A stretch of 37,956 nt of DNA from positions 1 to 37,956 of the forward strand of contig JABZFO010000105.1 of the NCBI GenBank assembly GCA_014237405.1. The letters run 5' to 3'. Below the pieces are notes generated by a model. It saw only the letters and a list, made by a program, of their open reading frames with translations, did not search any database and had not been told where the DNA came from. A program made the position numbers and the translations under genes. Origin of the DNA: Desulfosarcina sp. Lineage in GTDB: Bacteria > Desulfobacterota > Desulfobacteria > Desulfobacterales > Desulfosarcinaceae. Positions 1 to 7,824 of the stretch are shown here, one piece after another. Numbering within the stretch: position 1 is the stretch's first letter; each line of letters starts with the position of its first letter.

Positions 1-286
1 CCCGTGCCGATGCTGCTGGCCGAACTCAAACGAAAGGCTCTGGTTCCCCGGACCACCGGCCTGACCACCATCTATCGGCTGCTTCATCAATACGACCTGA
101 TGGATAAAACCCCCAAACCCGAGGATAGAAGAAAGTTTACGGTTTGTACATCTCAGTTTTATCCATCATCACGGCCGACTATACTCCCGCTTCATAAACT
201 GTGACGCCCAATTGAAACACCGGCATCCGCTGGTCATTCCTACGGACGGACGATGGATAGAACACTTGTTAGATATCACAGGTTAA
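1..286 (+). pseudogene. Transposase/integrase remnant, truncated at the window edge
   Basis: An open frame from the left edge to 204 encodes a stretch with ELKRK, TTIYRLLHQYDLM and PEDRRKF, which resembles the helix-turn-helix to catalytic-core linker of IS481/rve-type transposases. After RRKF the similarity moves to another frame (152-286), where FIHHHGRLYSRF resembles the family's FIDDHSRLI catalytic-core strand with the acidic residues lost. The frame change, the missing DDE residues and the stop at 284 show a decayed copy. No terminal inverted repeat is visible. The family call rests on remembered motif patterns and is moderate; that it is a mobile-element remnant is more secure than the exact family. 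Confidence 0.5.
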
Positions 287-347
287 ACATTTGATATAAT
301 CATCAAATAAACTGCTTTTGATACCTACTCAGATTTGGTCAAAGGTC

Positions 348-2177
348 TTACCAACTTACGGGAACCATGTTTGAGCAAATCGATGTTCCGGCCTCGCATG
401 TTTGGTAGGTTGCCGGGGGTCCCTCGCTAAAAGGGCCATGAGTGTATGCCCCATCATTGGGAGTAGTAGCAATTATGGAACCGTCACGGTAGACATCCAC
501 AGACGTTGAATTTGCCCCGGACCAAGTAAGGTCGGCATATTTGTAATTTTTGATCTTATAAGCATAAACGCTAAGATCAATAACTGTATGCTGGCTATAC
601 TCGACGCTGGTATCGGTCGTCTGATTATTGCTAATTGTTACCGTTTGATTGGTTGGTTTGATCCAGCCGGGTATCGTATTGAACTCCAATAAATGATTGC
701 CAACTGAAAGTCCGTTCTGCGTATACCCACTGCTGTTCCAATCCCCTCCATCCACTCGCCATCTGGCACCTGCTGAAACAGCTTCGGACGGGTAAATTGT
801 CACTTTTAGAGAACCTAATGCGGGATCTTGGCTAACCGTATGTGTCTGACCGGCAATGTTGATTACCGCCGTTCGGCTAGCGCCGGTATTGGGCGAAACG
901 GTAACCCTGACAGAACCATCCCCGCTGCCGGTTGTAGGTGTAATCGATATCCAAGAACTATTTTCAGATGCGGACCAGGCACAGTAGCTTTGGCTGGCCG
1001 TGACGGCAACGTCATAGGATCCCCCGGTGGAGGCTACTTTTCGGCTTGTAGGCGAAATGTTGTAAGTGCAACCAGCTGATTCCTGGTTAACCGTATGTGT
1101 TTGACCGGCAATGTTGATTACCGCCGTTCGGCTAGCGCCGGTATTGGGAGAAACCGTGTAAGTTACCGTACCATCGCCGATACCGCTGGATTCGGAGGTG
1201 ATTGTCACCCATGTCGCATTCGTTTCAGCATACCACTCGCAACTGGTTGACGATGTAGAGACGTAGAACCTGCCTGTTCCACCGCCTGAACTGATCGTGT
1301 TATTGGTTGAAGATATCGAATAAGTACAATCGGAGGTGATAAAGTGTCTTGTTTCCGATTCAGCTCCAATATTGGCATATAGATCAATCCCCGAAATTTT
1401 CCAGTAGTACTCCGTTGATGGTGTAAGTATCGCAGGCTCATAAGTTAAACCAGGAGTCGTTTGATCAATTATAATATCATAAAAATCCTCGTCCGTTGCA
1501 ACCTGCACAATATACTCCACAGCATTAAAGCAAGGCTCCCACTCAAGAGAAATAGCGTTCGGATCAACTATATCGCCGTTGTTTGGAAAAATCAGGGAGG
1601 GAATAAACCGATAGGCCTCAACGCTTACATTCTCGTTGTTTTTACCAGCGATTATCGTAACTCCGGTTACTTCCCCCCGCCATTTCATGTTGCCGTTGAA
1701 ATCTTCTGCCCATAGCACAAAGGTTCTATCCTGACCTACCGGAATGCCCTTTATCGTACCGCTGTGTGCCTCACAGTCCCAGGGACCGCCGGTGACCAGC
1801 AATGTGCCGGTTGAAGTATCGTATACATTGCATACAACATGCTCAATGCCACTTGCCTGGCAATTTAGAGAAGTTTGCACAGCCGTTGAATTTTGAAAAT
1901 ACTGAGTGTCATGCCATCGAATGGTCAAGGAAGCCGATCCGGTATCAGAATACCCTGCAGTTGAAACGCCTTGGACATCATTTCCGCAGCCCCATAGCAG
2001 GGAAATGCATAAAAGAAATATCATAGATGCGAAAAAAAAGTCTCTGATTGATATACGAAAGAAGGTGTGAGTCTTAGCGCAGCTTATCTCCCTATTTTTT
2101 TCCCTCAGGTGACTATTAAAGATAGTGCCAGTACTGAGAATGGCTGCAAGCCTACCTGTGTAATCTCGATCAACCAT
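348..2177 (-). CDS. Secreted lipoprotein with two BACON domains and fibronectin-like domains
   Basis: Protein of up to 609 residues. A hydrophobic segment ending LLWGC gives a lipobox with Cys64, so it is probably an outer-membrane or periplasmic lipoprotein. Visible order: N-terminal beta-rich region, a fibronectin type III-like module (about 195-285), two BACON modules (about 287-370 and 372-460) each ending SPNTGASRTAVINIAGQTHTV, a PEGA-like module containing ARWRVDGGDW, and a C-terminal Ig/FN3-like module. BACON domains are usually carbohydrate- or surface-binding; no catalytic motif is seen. The start is uncertain: the ATG at 2177 lacks a convincing ribosome binding site, and the ATG at 2024 would leave a signal peptide without positive charges. 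The gene stands alone on the minus strand with AT-rich flanks. Function beyond surface binding is not known. Confidence 0.7.
   Translation of the reverse strand: MVDRDYTGRLAAILSTGTIFNSHLREKNREISCAKTHTFFRISIRDFFFASMIFLLCISLLWGCGNDVQGVSTAGYSDTGSASLTIRWHDTQYFQNSTAVQTSLNCQASGIEHVVCNVYDTSTGTLLVTGGPWDCEAHSGTIKGIPVGQDRTFVLWAEDFNGNMKWRGEVTGVTIIAGKNNENVSVEAYRFIPSLIFPNNGDIVDPNAISLEWEPCFNAVEYIVQVATDEDFYDIIIDQTTPGLTYEPAILTPSTEYYWKISGIDLYANIGAESETRHFITSDCTYSISSTNNTISSGGGTGRFYVSTSSTSCEWYAETNATWVTITSESSGIGDGTVTYTVSPNTGASRTAVINIAGQTHTVNQESAGCTYNISPTSRKVASTGGSYDVAVTASQSYCAWSASENSSWISITPTTGSGDGSVRVTVSPNTGASRTAVINIAGQTHTVSQDPALGSLKVTIYPSEAVSAGARWRVDGGDWNSSGYTQNGLSVGNHLLEFNTIPGWIKPTNQTVTISNNQTTDTSVEYSQHTVIDLSVYAYKIKNYKYADLTWSGANSTSVDVYRDGSIIATTPNDGAYTHGPFSEGPPATYQTCEAGTSICSNMVPVSW
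833..1154. repeat. Near-identical 67-bp direct repeat inside the BACON lipoprotein gene
   Basis: Bases 833-899 and 1088-1154 match at all but two positions and encode the same C-terminal segment of the two BACON modules. The rest of the two modules is clearly diverged. Local identity at DNA level against a diverged background suggests recent gene conversion or slipped duplication between the modules. Confidence 0.8.
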
Positions 2178-2437
2178 AGGGTAATCCCAAATTAACGTAT
2201 CAAGCTATAAATCAGCATTTGGATCAATTATGGAAACGGCGCACTGGATTAACATTAAGATTTGATATAACTTCCTTATGATCCGCAATTATTATACCGC
2301 AAAAAAATTTTGAGCCTAACTTCTTAAAACTATAAACAATACAGGAAGATATTAGGGATGGTGTACTTGGTAAATGTGTTGAACATTCATCCGTGTGAAA
2401 TGATGGTTATAGGATTTTATGCTTTTATGGAAAAAAA

Positions 2438-2767
2438 TTACCAGGTAATTGAAACATCTCCCGTCCCATCACCACCACCACCACCACCATCACCACCTAA
2501 CGCCAAGGCCGCGCCACCAATGGCAATTACCCCAAGGCCGATCCAAACCCACTTGCTGAAGCCTTTTTTCTCCGTCTTTTCAACCTCCGTCAGCGGTATA
2601 TCTTTTTCAGGCGTGGACAATACCTCGGGCTTATGCCGGGTTTTGGTAGTAAACAAATCGGCTTGAGCATACAACGAAGCTGCATTACATAGAGTACTAC
2701 CTGGAAAATTGATCGCGACCATCGACAGAATCATCCAGCCGATGATGAACTTTATTGACATCCTCAT
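2438..2767 (-). CDS. Small exported membrane-anchored protein with Gly-rich tail
   Basis: About 109 residues: a signal peptide or N-terminal membrane segment (FIIGWMILSMVAINF), a charged linker (VEKTEKKGFSKW), a second hydrophobic segment (WVWIGLGVIAIGGAALAL) and a glycine run ending in DVSITW. An ATG exists at 2773, but the AAAGGAG motif sits seven bases before the ATG at 2767, so the latter is preferred. The glycine run is written by a CAC/CCA-type triplet tract near 2469-2500, a place where slippage is likely. It slightly overlaps or abuts the end of the caspase-like gene upstream, so the two are probably co-transcribed. No known domain recognised; similar small proteins sit next to caspase-like genes in related bacteria (recollection, not checked). 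Confidence 0.6.
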   Translation of the reverse strand: MRMSIKFIIGWMILSMVAINFPGSTLCNAASLYAQADLFTTKTRHKPEVLSTPEKDIPLTEVEKTEKKGFSKWVWIGLGVIAIGGAALALGGDGGGGGGDGTGDVSITW

Positions 2768-3183
2768 GGACATACTCCTTTCTTGGATTTATGGATTTCA
2801 TATTGAAGCAACGCCTTGGCACGATTTTTAAGAGAAATGCTGCTTACCTCTCCAATCAAATCACGGATAAATGCGGTTTCGCCATTATAAACACCAAAAA
2901 TTCCCTCCTGTGCATTGACGGAATCCAGTTGGAAAAATCCCCACATTGGCAAGGATATATTTTTAAGATATCCTTCGATTCTGGCCTTGGTTGCCTCGCT
3001 GTCTATCAAAGAGATGATATTTTCTTCGGGTACACCCAATATCCGAACAAAATAATCTTTGATGATTAGCGCATCTTTGCGGGTAAACTTGACATTTGGC
3101 AGACTATCATAATTTTCTATGCCGATCATCAGGCCCCAATATTTCGGAAAGGGTCTTGAAAACACATTTGGTGGTAGTATCAA
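2764..3183 (-). pseudogene. Caspase-like (peptidase C14) gene lacking its catalytic core
   Basis: The N-terminal half matches the p20 start of prokaryotic caspase-like proteins: a GLMIGIENYDSLPNVKF strand, then RKDALIIKDYFVRILGVPEENI and DSEATKARIEGYL. In intact family members this is followed by the YxGHG histidine motif and the DxCFSG cysteine motif. Neither is present. After GYLKN the sequence moves directly to an unrelated tail ending KSKKGVCP, so the protein of 139 residues is about half the usual size and should not be a protease. It starts with TTG in a four-base TTGA overlap with the stop of the upstream lipoprotein gene, implying translational coupling. It could be a dead enzyme kept as a binding module, but an internal deletion is more likely. 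Confidence 0.55.
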
Positions 3184-3650
3184 GGATCGGCGTATTCAGT
3201 CATCGTAAACGGTTTTACATCCACTAACTCATCATCGACATAGACTACAACCTTCCATTCTCCAAGTGTGTCGGCAGCAGGCTCGTAATTTATGGAAATT
3301 CGGTGCCAGGCAGTCACCTTGGGCAAGTATTTCCCCTGGTTTACGACGATCGAGTAATCGTTGCTGACCAAATAGATTCCGCCATCCGGTGCGATCCATT
3401 CCCATCGAAGCGTATGGGACCCTGTCACGTCGTCAAATGAGAGAAAGGCGACTACCTGTTCGTCATTATTGAAAAAATGGCTGGTTAGCTCTACCGGGAC
3501 ACCGACCGTTCCGGAGGCGTCGACATCTTTTGCCAACACGATGCCGTTGAACTTCGGCTGCGGCGCGTTTTCAACCATCTTTTGGGATGCACATGAAAGT
3601 AAGAGTAAGAACACACCAAATCCAATGAATAAATGATTTCGCCTAATCAT
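3180..3650 (-). CDS. Lipoprotein of unknown function, first gene of the caspase-like unit
   Basis: 156 residues. The start MIRRNHLFIGFGVFLLLLSC has basic residues, a hydrophobic stretch and a lipobox with Cys20. The mature part is beta-rich, with conserved-looking HTLRWEWIAPDGG and AWHRISINYEPAADTLGEWKVVVYVDDE, a pattern typical of an Ig-like fold that ends in a strand VKPFTM. No enzyme motif. The stop overlaps the TTG start of the caspase-like gene by four bases, so this gene, the caspase-like remnant and the small Gly-rich protein form one minus-strand unit. The region upstream (3651-3720) is AT-rich and a plausible promoter zone. Confidence 0.65.
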   Translation of the reverse strand: MIRRNHLFIGFGVFLLLLSCASQKMVENAPQPKFNGIVLAKDVDASGTVGVPVELTSHFFNNDEQVVAFLSFDDVTGSHTLRWEWIAPDGGIYLVSNDYSIVVNQGKYLPKVTAWHRISINYEPAADTLGEWKVVVYVDDELVDVKPFTMTEYADP

Positions 3651-3720
3651 TTTTGCCTATTGTTAAAAATATGTTATTTTTATCGAATCTTTAAAAAGAA
3701 TATGTGAACTATGTTAGTTG

Positions 3721-4053
3721 TTAATATATATATACCTCACCAATACCATCAGCACCGGCACCCACCGCCATAGTGCTCCTGTCCTCGGACATGGCGATGC
3801 TTTTTCTAAAATCAACGGCATTACTATCTTTGACATAAACCCACTGCGAAGCGATGCTATCGAAAGTCATATAAACAGCACCGTAGTCAATTGCATTGTT
3901 ATTTTCTTGGTTACCATCGATACCGGTGGCGTCACTGGCTTCTCCATCTGCGCCCACCGCAATAGTTAAATCTGACGATATGGCAACGCTCTTTCCGAAC
4001 TCGTCGCCAGGATCGATATTACTGGCTTTAATGTAATAATAGCCTAAATTCTC
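3721..4053 (-). pseudogene. FG-GAP (integrin-type beta-propeller) repeat protein remnant
   Basis: An open frame without a proper start encodes two or so FG-GAP-type blades: IKASNIDPGDEFGKSVAISSD, then TIAVGADGEASDATGIDG, GAVYMTFDS, and a second degenerate blade with MAVGAGADG ending GEVYIY. In intact proteins such blades occur in sets of seven or more after a signal peptide. Here a TGA at 4054-4056 precedes the first blade and no start codon or ribosome binding site is seen, so this is the 3' end of a gene whose 5' part is gone. Confidence 0.6.
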
Positions 4054-4285
4054 TCATGAATTATGGAATAAAAGATAAGTGATTTTTAAGCAAAAAGCAT
4101 GCAAGATAAAGTTGATTTGATTTTAGGTCAAAATATTGATTAGTTACATAAATTTTAGAAGTAGAATAATGGTATAAATTTAGGAGAGGGATATAGTATT
4201 GTGGAGATAAATACATATATTTTGTGAACATAATTACATAAATATTGCAATGTGGTATTTTCTAAAAGAATGTGCTGAACTTTGA

Positions 4286-4828
4286 TCGCCTACGGATCGG
4301 GCTGATTTCATAGCTGGCTTGGGTGTTTTTGCCCCTACAGGGGAATAAGAGCCGGAAGGCTCTGACAATACTGGCCTTGGAATGTGGAGTTTCGAGTTTT
4401 TCGCCGGCACCACCATCTATTTTGACGAAGCAAAGAGCTGGCAATTCGCTACCACAGCTTTTTATGAAACGCATACAGAAAAGGAGGATATCGACATTAG
4501 GGTCGGCGACATTCTGACGCTTGAGGGTGGGCTCGGAAAATCTATTATGGATGGAGCACTGAACGTAGGCGCTGCTTATTGTGTCCAGTGGAAACTCACT
4601 GATGACGACCTGGGAAGTGATGGCAATTTGCTGGGCGGTGGAAGCCTTGGAAAGTATCAAGTGTATGGTGTTGGCCCCGAACTGGTGCTTCCCATCGCAA
4701 TCAAGAAAAAGCTCTATGGCTTTATCAGCGCCCGTTATCTTTGGGAATTCGATGCGAAAAGCACTTTGGAAGGGAACACGTTTGTTCTCACGTTCCTCTT
4801 TCCAATCCCAAGCAGGTCACTTCAATAG
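4286..4828 (+). pseudogene. MetA/phenol-degradation-type outer-membrane transporter gene, 5' truncated with an internal stop
   Basis: The frame encodes TDRADFIAGLGVFAPTGE, an in-frame TAA at 4346-4348 where the family normally has a residue such as Tyr, then EPEGSDNTGLGMWSFEFFAG and a long intact C-terminal half (GLGKSIMDGALNVG, AAYCVQWKLTDD, ARYLWEFDAKSTLEGNTFVL). This is the pattern of the MetA-pathway-of-phenol-degradation family (PF13557), beta-barrel proteins about 300 residues long that are often linked to aromatic catabolism. The N-terminal half is missing: a TGA at 4283 precedes the fragment. An ATG at 4382 could give a 148-residue peptide, but without the barrel's first half it is unlikely to work. 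Confidence 0.65.
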
Positions 4829-5339
4829 AGTCTTCGAAATAGAAATGATCCTGGTAATAGCCAGATCGTACCACACGATTCCCCACACGACAGGTAGCTG
4901 CTATATATCTGAGGATATTGGAAAAAATACAGACCACAACATCTGGTAGTTGGCCTCTTTGCCTAAAAGCAGTATCCTGCTTGTGATATGGTCGATATAC
5001 ATTCTACAAATCAAGCCGATAAGTTTTCCAGATTTCCAACATATCACCAACCAGCCACATCAGTTTTGTCAAGGTACTTAGTTACGATGACTGAGGCCCA
5101 AATCTATCCAAACACATCTTTTTGTGGGGCTTTTTCATTAGCCACCTCTCAGATTTTTACTCATAGGCATTGCCAGTGTTCAGGCCACATCAGCTATGCT
5201 AAATTAACACGTAAAATTGCAATGTGTTAACAATGTATTAACAATCGGAGTGTTTTTTGATCAAAAAGTGGTCGGCGGAGAATCCGCAAACCCCTTGCTG
5301 TATGGACCATTCAGTCTCAATATCCTTGTAGACATCCAA
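4829..5339. other. Non-coding stretch between transporter remnant and tRNA-Leu
   Basis: About 500 bases with only short, start-poor open frames and no recognisable protein. A small tandem of two 11-bp copies (AATGTRTTAAC, 5221-5242) is the only repeat noticed. No copy of the tRNA 3' end was found here. Confidence 0.5.
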
Positions 5340-5378
5340 ATAAAAAGGGTTTACAGATTCGAATCTCTGTAAACCCTT
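5340..5378 (-). terminator. Intrinsic terminator of tRNA-Leu
   Basis: A perfect 13-bp stem (5345-5357 with 5366-5378, arm AAGGGTTTACAGA) and an 8-base loop lie just past the tRNA 3' end. On the minus strand the stem is followed by a run of five T. Position and form fit a rho-independent terminator. Confidence 0.85.
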
Positions 5379-5388
5379 AATTTTCTTG

Positions 5389-5475
5389 TGGTGCCGAAGG
5401 GGAGACTCGAACTCCCACAGGGGAACCCCTACTAGACCCTGAACCTAGCGCGTCTACCAATTCCGCCACTTCGGC
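5389..5475 (-). tRNA. tRNA-Leu (anticodon CAG)
   Basis: On the minus strand the acceptor stem GCCGAAG pairs with CTTCGGC, followed by A and an encoded CCA. The D arm contains GGAATTGGTAGACGC. The anticodon stem CTAGG/TCTAG encloses the loop TTCAGGG, which gives CAG. A long variable arm (TAGGGGTTCCCCT) is typical of a class II leucine tRNA, and the T arm reads GGGAGTTCGAGTCTCCC. The 3' end faces the AT-rich left part of the window, the usual orientation for an integration site. Confidence 0.95.
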
Positions 5476-5579
5476 ACGTTTCAGCTTGATTTCAAAAAGG
5501 TTGATTTCAAACTGAAGATGCACTAACTATATTTTTTTGCTTTTTGTGTCAAGATCATTTTAAGGTAGATCGAAAGATC

Positions 5580-6524
5580 ATGCAAATTATACAAGATATC
5601 GAAACCATAAAAGAACCGTTCAAATCCGCGGTGATTACCATCGGGAATTTCGACGGCGTTCACATCGGCCACCAGGCCCTTTTCCACGAGGTGCTCGAAA
5701 GGGCCGATGCCATGGACGGCACGGCCATTGCCATGACCTTCGAACCCCATCCCATCCGGATCATCACCAGAAACGGGCACCCCCCCCTGATCACATTGTA
5801 TGAGCAGAAAACGGAACTGATCGAAAAGGCCGGCATCGACGTGCTGATCTGCATCCCCTTCACCATGGATTTTGCAGCCTTGTCGGCGCGAACCTTCGTC
5901 GAGGATATCCTGGTCAGACGGATCGGAATGAAGGCCATCGTTGTCGGCCAGGATTACACCTTCGGCAACAGACGCGAAGGCAATGTAGATCTGTTGAAGC
6001 GATACGCCGATGAACTGGGCTTTGAGGTTATCGTGGCGGACTGGATCCATCCATCCAACGTTGACAACAACCGCATCAGCAGCACTGCCATCCGAAAGCT
6101 GGTCATGGACGGCCGGATTGAAAAAGCCGGCAAGATGCTGGGCCGCAACTACCAGATCCGCGGAACCGTGGCCCACGGCCGGGACCGGGGGGGCAGACTG
6201 CTGGGCATCCCTACCGCCAATATCAACCTGCATGACGAACTGAGCCCCAGGGTCGGCGTCTATGCCGTGATCGTTCAATACGACGGGAAACGCTATCCGG
6301 GGGTGGCCAACATCGGCTACAGCCCCACCTTCGACGACCATGTATTTACGGTGGAAGCCCACATTCTCGACTTTAAAAAGGATATTTACGGGCAGAAGAT
6401 CATGGTCAACTTTGTCCGGCGCTTAAGGGATGAAAAGAGGTTTTCCGGCATCTCCGAACTGGTGGAACAGATCGACCTGGATATCGCCAAAGCCCGGGCA
6501 ATCCTGGCTCCTCATTTCAAATAA
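5580..6524 (+). CDS. ribF: Bifunctional riboflavin kinase / FAD synthetase
   Basis: 314 residues, the normal length. It phosphorylates riboflavin to FMN and adenylates FMN to FAD in the cytoplasm. The N-terminal FAD synthetase domain shows the nucleotidyl-transferase motif GNFDGVHIGH (22-31) and the later VGQDYTFGNRREG and ISSTAIR motifs. The C-terminal riboflavin kinase domain shows GRDRGGRLLGIPTANI (about 200-214) and GVANIGYSPTF. An upstream in-frame ATG at 5544 is possible, but 5580 gives the usual N-terminus; no strong ribosome binding site supports either. It starts a plus-strand run followed closely by def, fmt and rsmB. No FMN riboswitch is visible in the short leader. Confidence 0.93.
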   Translation: MQIIQDIETIKEPFKSAVITIGNFDGVHIGHQALFHEVLERADAMDGTAIAMTFEPHPIRIITRNGHPPLITLYEQKTELIEKAGIDVLICIPFTMDFAALSARTFVEDILVRRIGMKAIVVGQDYTFGNRREGNVDLLKRYADELGFEVIVADWIHPSNVDNNRISSTAIRKLVMDGRIEKAGKMLGRNYQIRGTVAHGRDRGGRLLGIPTANINLHDELSPRVGVYAVIVQYDGKRYPGVANIGYSPTFDDHVFTVEAHILDFKKDIYGQKIMVNFVRRLRDEKRFSGISELVEQIDLDIAKARAILAPHFK

Positions 6525-6538
6525 AGAGGTTGAGCGCA

Positions 6539-6963
6539 GTGACGGTGTTAGACATACTCACATATCCGGAAAAGTTCCTGCAAAAGCAGACGACGCCTGT
6601 TGAAAATATCGATGGCGCCCTGCAGGCCATTTTCGACAGCATGGCCACGACCATGTACCAGGCCCCTGGTGTGGGCCTGGCTGCCCCCCAAGTGGGCATC
6701 GGCCAAAGCTTCGTCATCTACGACATCGCGGCTGCCTGAGCGTACCCGACTTTCGGGCGGACGTTAAACGGGCCGAGCGTGTTCTCGTGGAAGGGGTGGA
6801 CCGGGACGGCAACCCGCTGCGATTTGAGGCAGACGGCCCTTTGGCCATAGTCATCCAGCATGAACTGGATCACCTCAACGGCACCCTTTTTATTGATCGC
6901 ATCAGCACCTTAAAGCGGCAAATGTACAAGCGCCGGGTGAAAAAGGAGATGAAGCAGCAGTGA
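6539..6963 (+). pseudogene. def: Peptide deformylase gene with internal deletion and frameshift
   Basis: Deformylase removes the formyl group from nascent proteins. Two parts are visible: residues to about 64 (MTVLDILTYPEKFL ... [21 protein letters not shown]) with motif 1, GxGLAAPQ; then, in another frame from about 6733, [17 protein letters not shown] ... [15 protein letters not shown] with motif 3, HExDH. About 30 residues that normally lie between them, including the EG of the EGCLS motif, are missing, and the first frame stops at 6737-6739. The GTG at 6539 is preferred because AAAGAGG lies eight bases upstream; a TTG at 6530 is the alternative. Its stop overlaps the GTG start of fmt by four bases (GTGA). 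As written it cannot make an active enzyme. Confidence 0.85.
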
Positions 6964-7824
6964 GTCGCCCATTGAAAATTGTCTTCATGGGCACGCCGGA
7001 TTTTGCCGTGCCGCCGCTTCAGGCCCTGCATGACAGCGGCCATGAAGTGCTGGCCGTGGTCACCCAGCCCGACCGCCCCAAAGGCAGGGGCCGCAAACTT
7101 ACCCCGCCGCCGGTCAACCCACCTGGCGCCAGACCTGTATGTCGTGGTGGCCTTCGGCCAGATTCTGCCCCAGCCCCTGCTGGACATTCCCAACCGGGGC
7201 GCCATCAACGTCCACGCGTCGCTGCTGCCCCGGTACCGTGGTGCCGCACCCATCCAGTGGGCCATCATCAACGGGGACCGGGAAACCGGTGTCACCACCA
7301 TGATGATGGACAAGGGGATGGACACCGGCGATATTCTGCTGATGGAAAAGACCGCTATTGGACCCGGCGAAACCGCCGCCGACCTTCACGACCGCCTCAG
7401 CGACATGGGTGCTCTTACGCTCATCCGGACACTGGAAAAGCTGCAGAACGGCACTCTGAACCGAACGCCCCAGGACCACAAAAAAGCAACCTATGCACCC
7501 ATGCTTAAAAAAAAGGACGGGGAAATCGACTGGTCCATGCCGGCCGAACAGATCGAATGCCTGATCCGGGGCATGACCCCGTGGCCGGGGGCATTTACTT
7601 TCAGCGACGGCATGCGCCTGAAAATCTTCAAAGCCAGCGTTCTGCAACGGGAGATCAGCGTCCCACCGGGCACCATCCTCGAGTGCTTTCCCGGAGAGCT
7701 TCGGGTAGCCACCGGCAAATGGGCGCTGGCTGTCCAGGAAATTCAGGGGGAATCGGGCAAACGCCTGCCCATCGACGATTTTCTCTGCGGCTGCCGCTTG
7801 CCCGATGGCACCTGTCTAGGCTGA
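6960..7824 (+). pseudogene. fmt: Methionyl-tRNA formyltransferase gene with internal deletion and frameshift
   Basis: Fmt formylates initiator Met-tRNA. The first part ([17 protein letters not shown], then [18 protein letters not shown]) runs in one frame to about 7118. The rest, from [16 protein letters not shown] through [17 protein letters not shown] and the C-terminal domain (WPGAFTF), runs in another frame to the stop at 7822-7824. The roughly 30-35 residues that normally join KxPPV to the APDL strand are absent. Visible sequence totals about 288 residues against the usual 310-320. Catalytic Asn and His of NVHASLLP are present. The GTG start overlaps the def stop; rsmB starts directly after the stop. 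def and fmt form the classical pair, and both carry the same kind of lesion. Confidence 0.87.

Noticed and set aside
2469..2500. His-rich protein on the plus strand
   Set aside because: The CAC/CCA tract is the complement of the glycine run of the minus-strand membrane protein; the plus frame has no support.
4988..5230. Open frame of 80 codons left of tRNA-Leu
   Set aside because: No ribosome binding site, no recognisable domain, irregular composition.
5476..5579. FMN riboswitch before ribF
   Set aside because: The leader is too short and lacks the conserved multi-helix pattern.
5523..6362. Long minus-strand open frame opposite ribF
   Set aside because: Shadow of the ribF frame; composition is that of a mirrored GC-rich gene and no domain is recognisable.
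6737..6739. TGA in def as a selenocysteine codon
   Set aside because: The frame after TGA has no deformylase similarity; the true continuation is in another frame.
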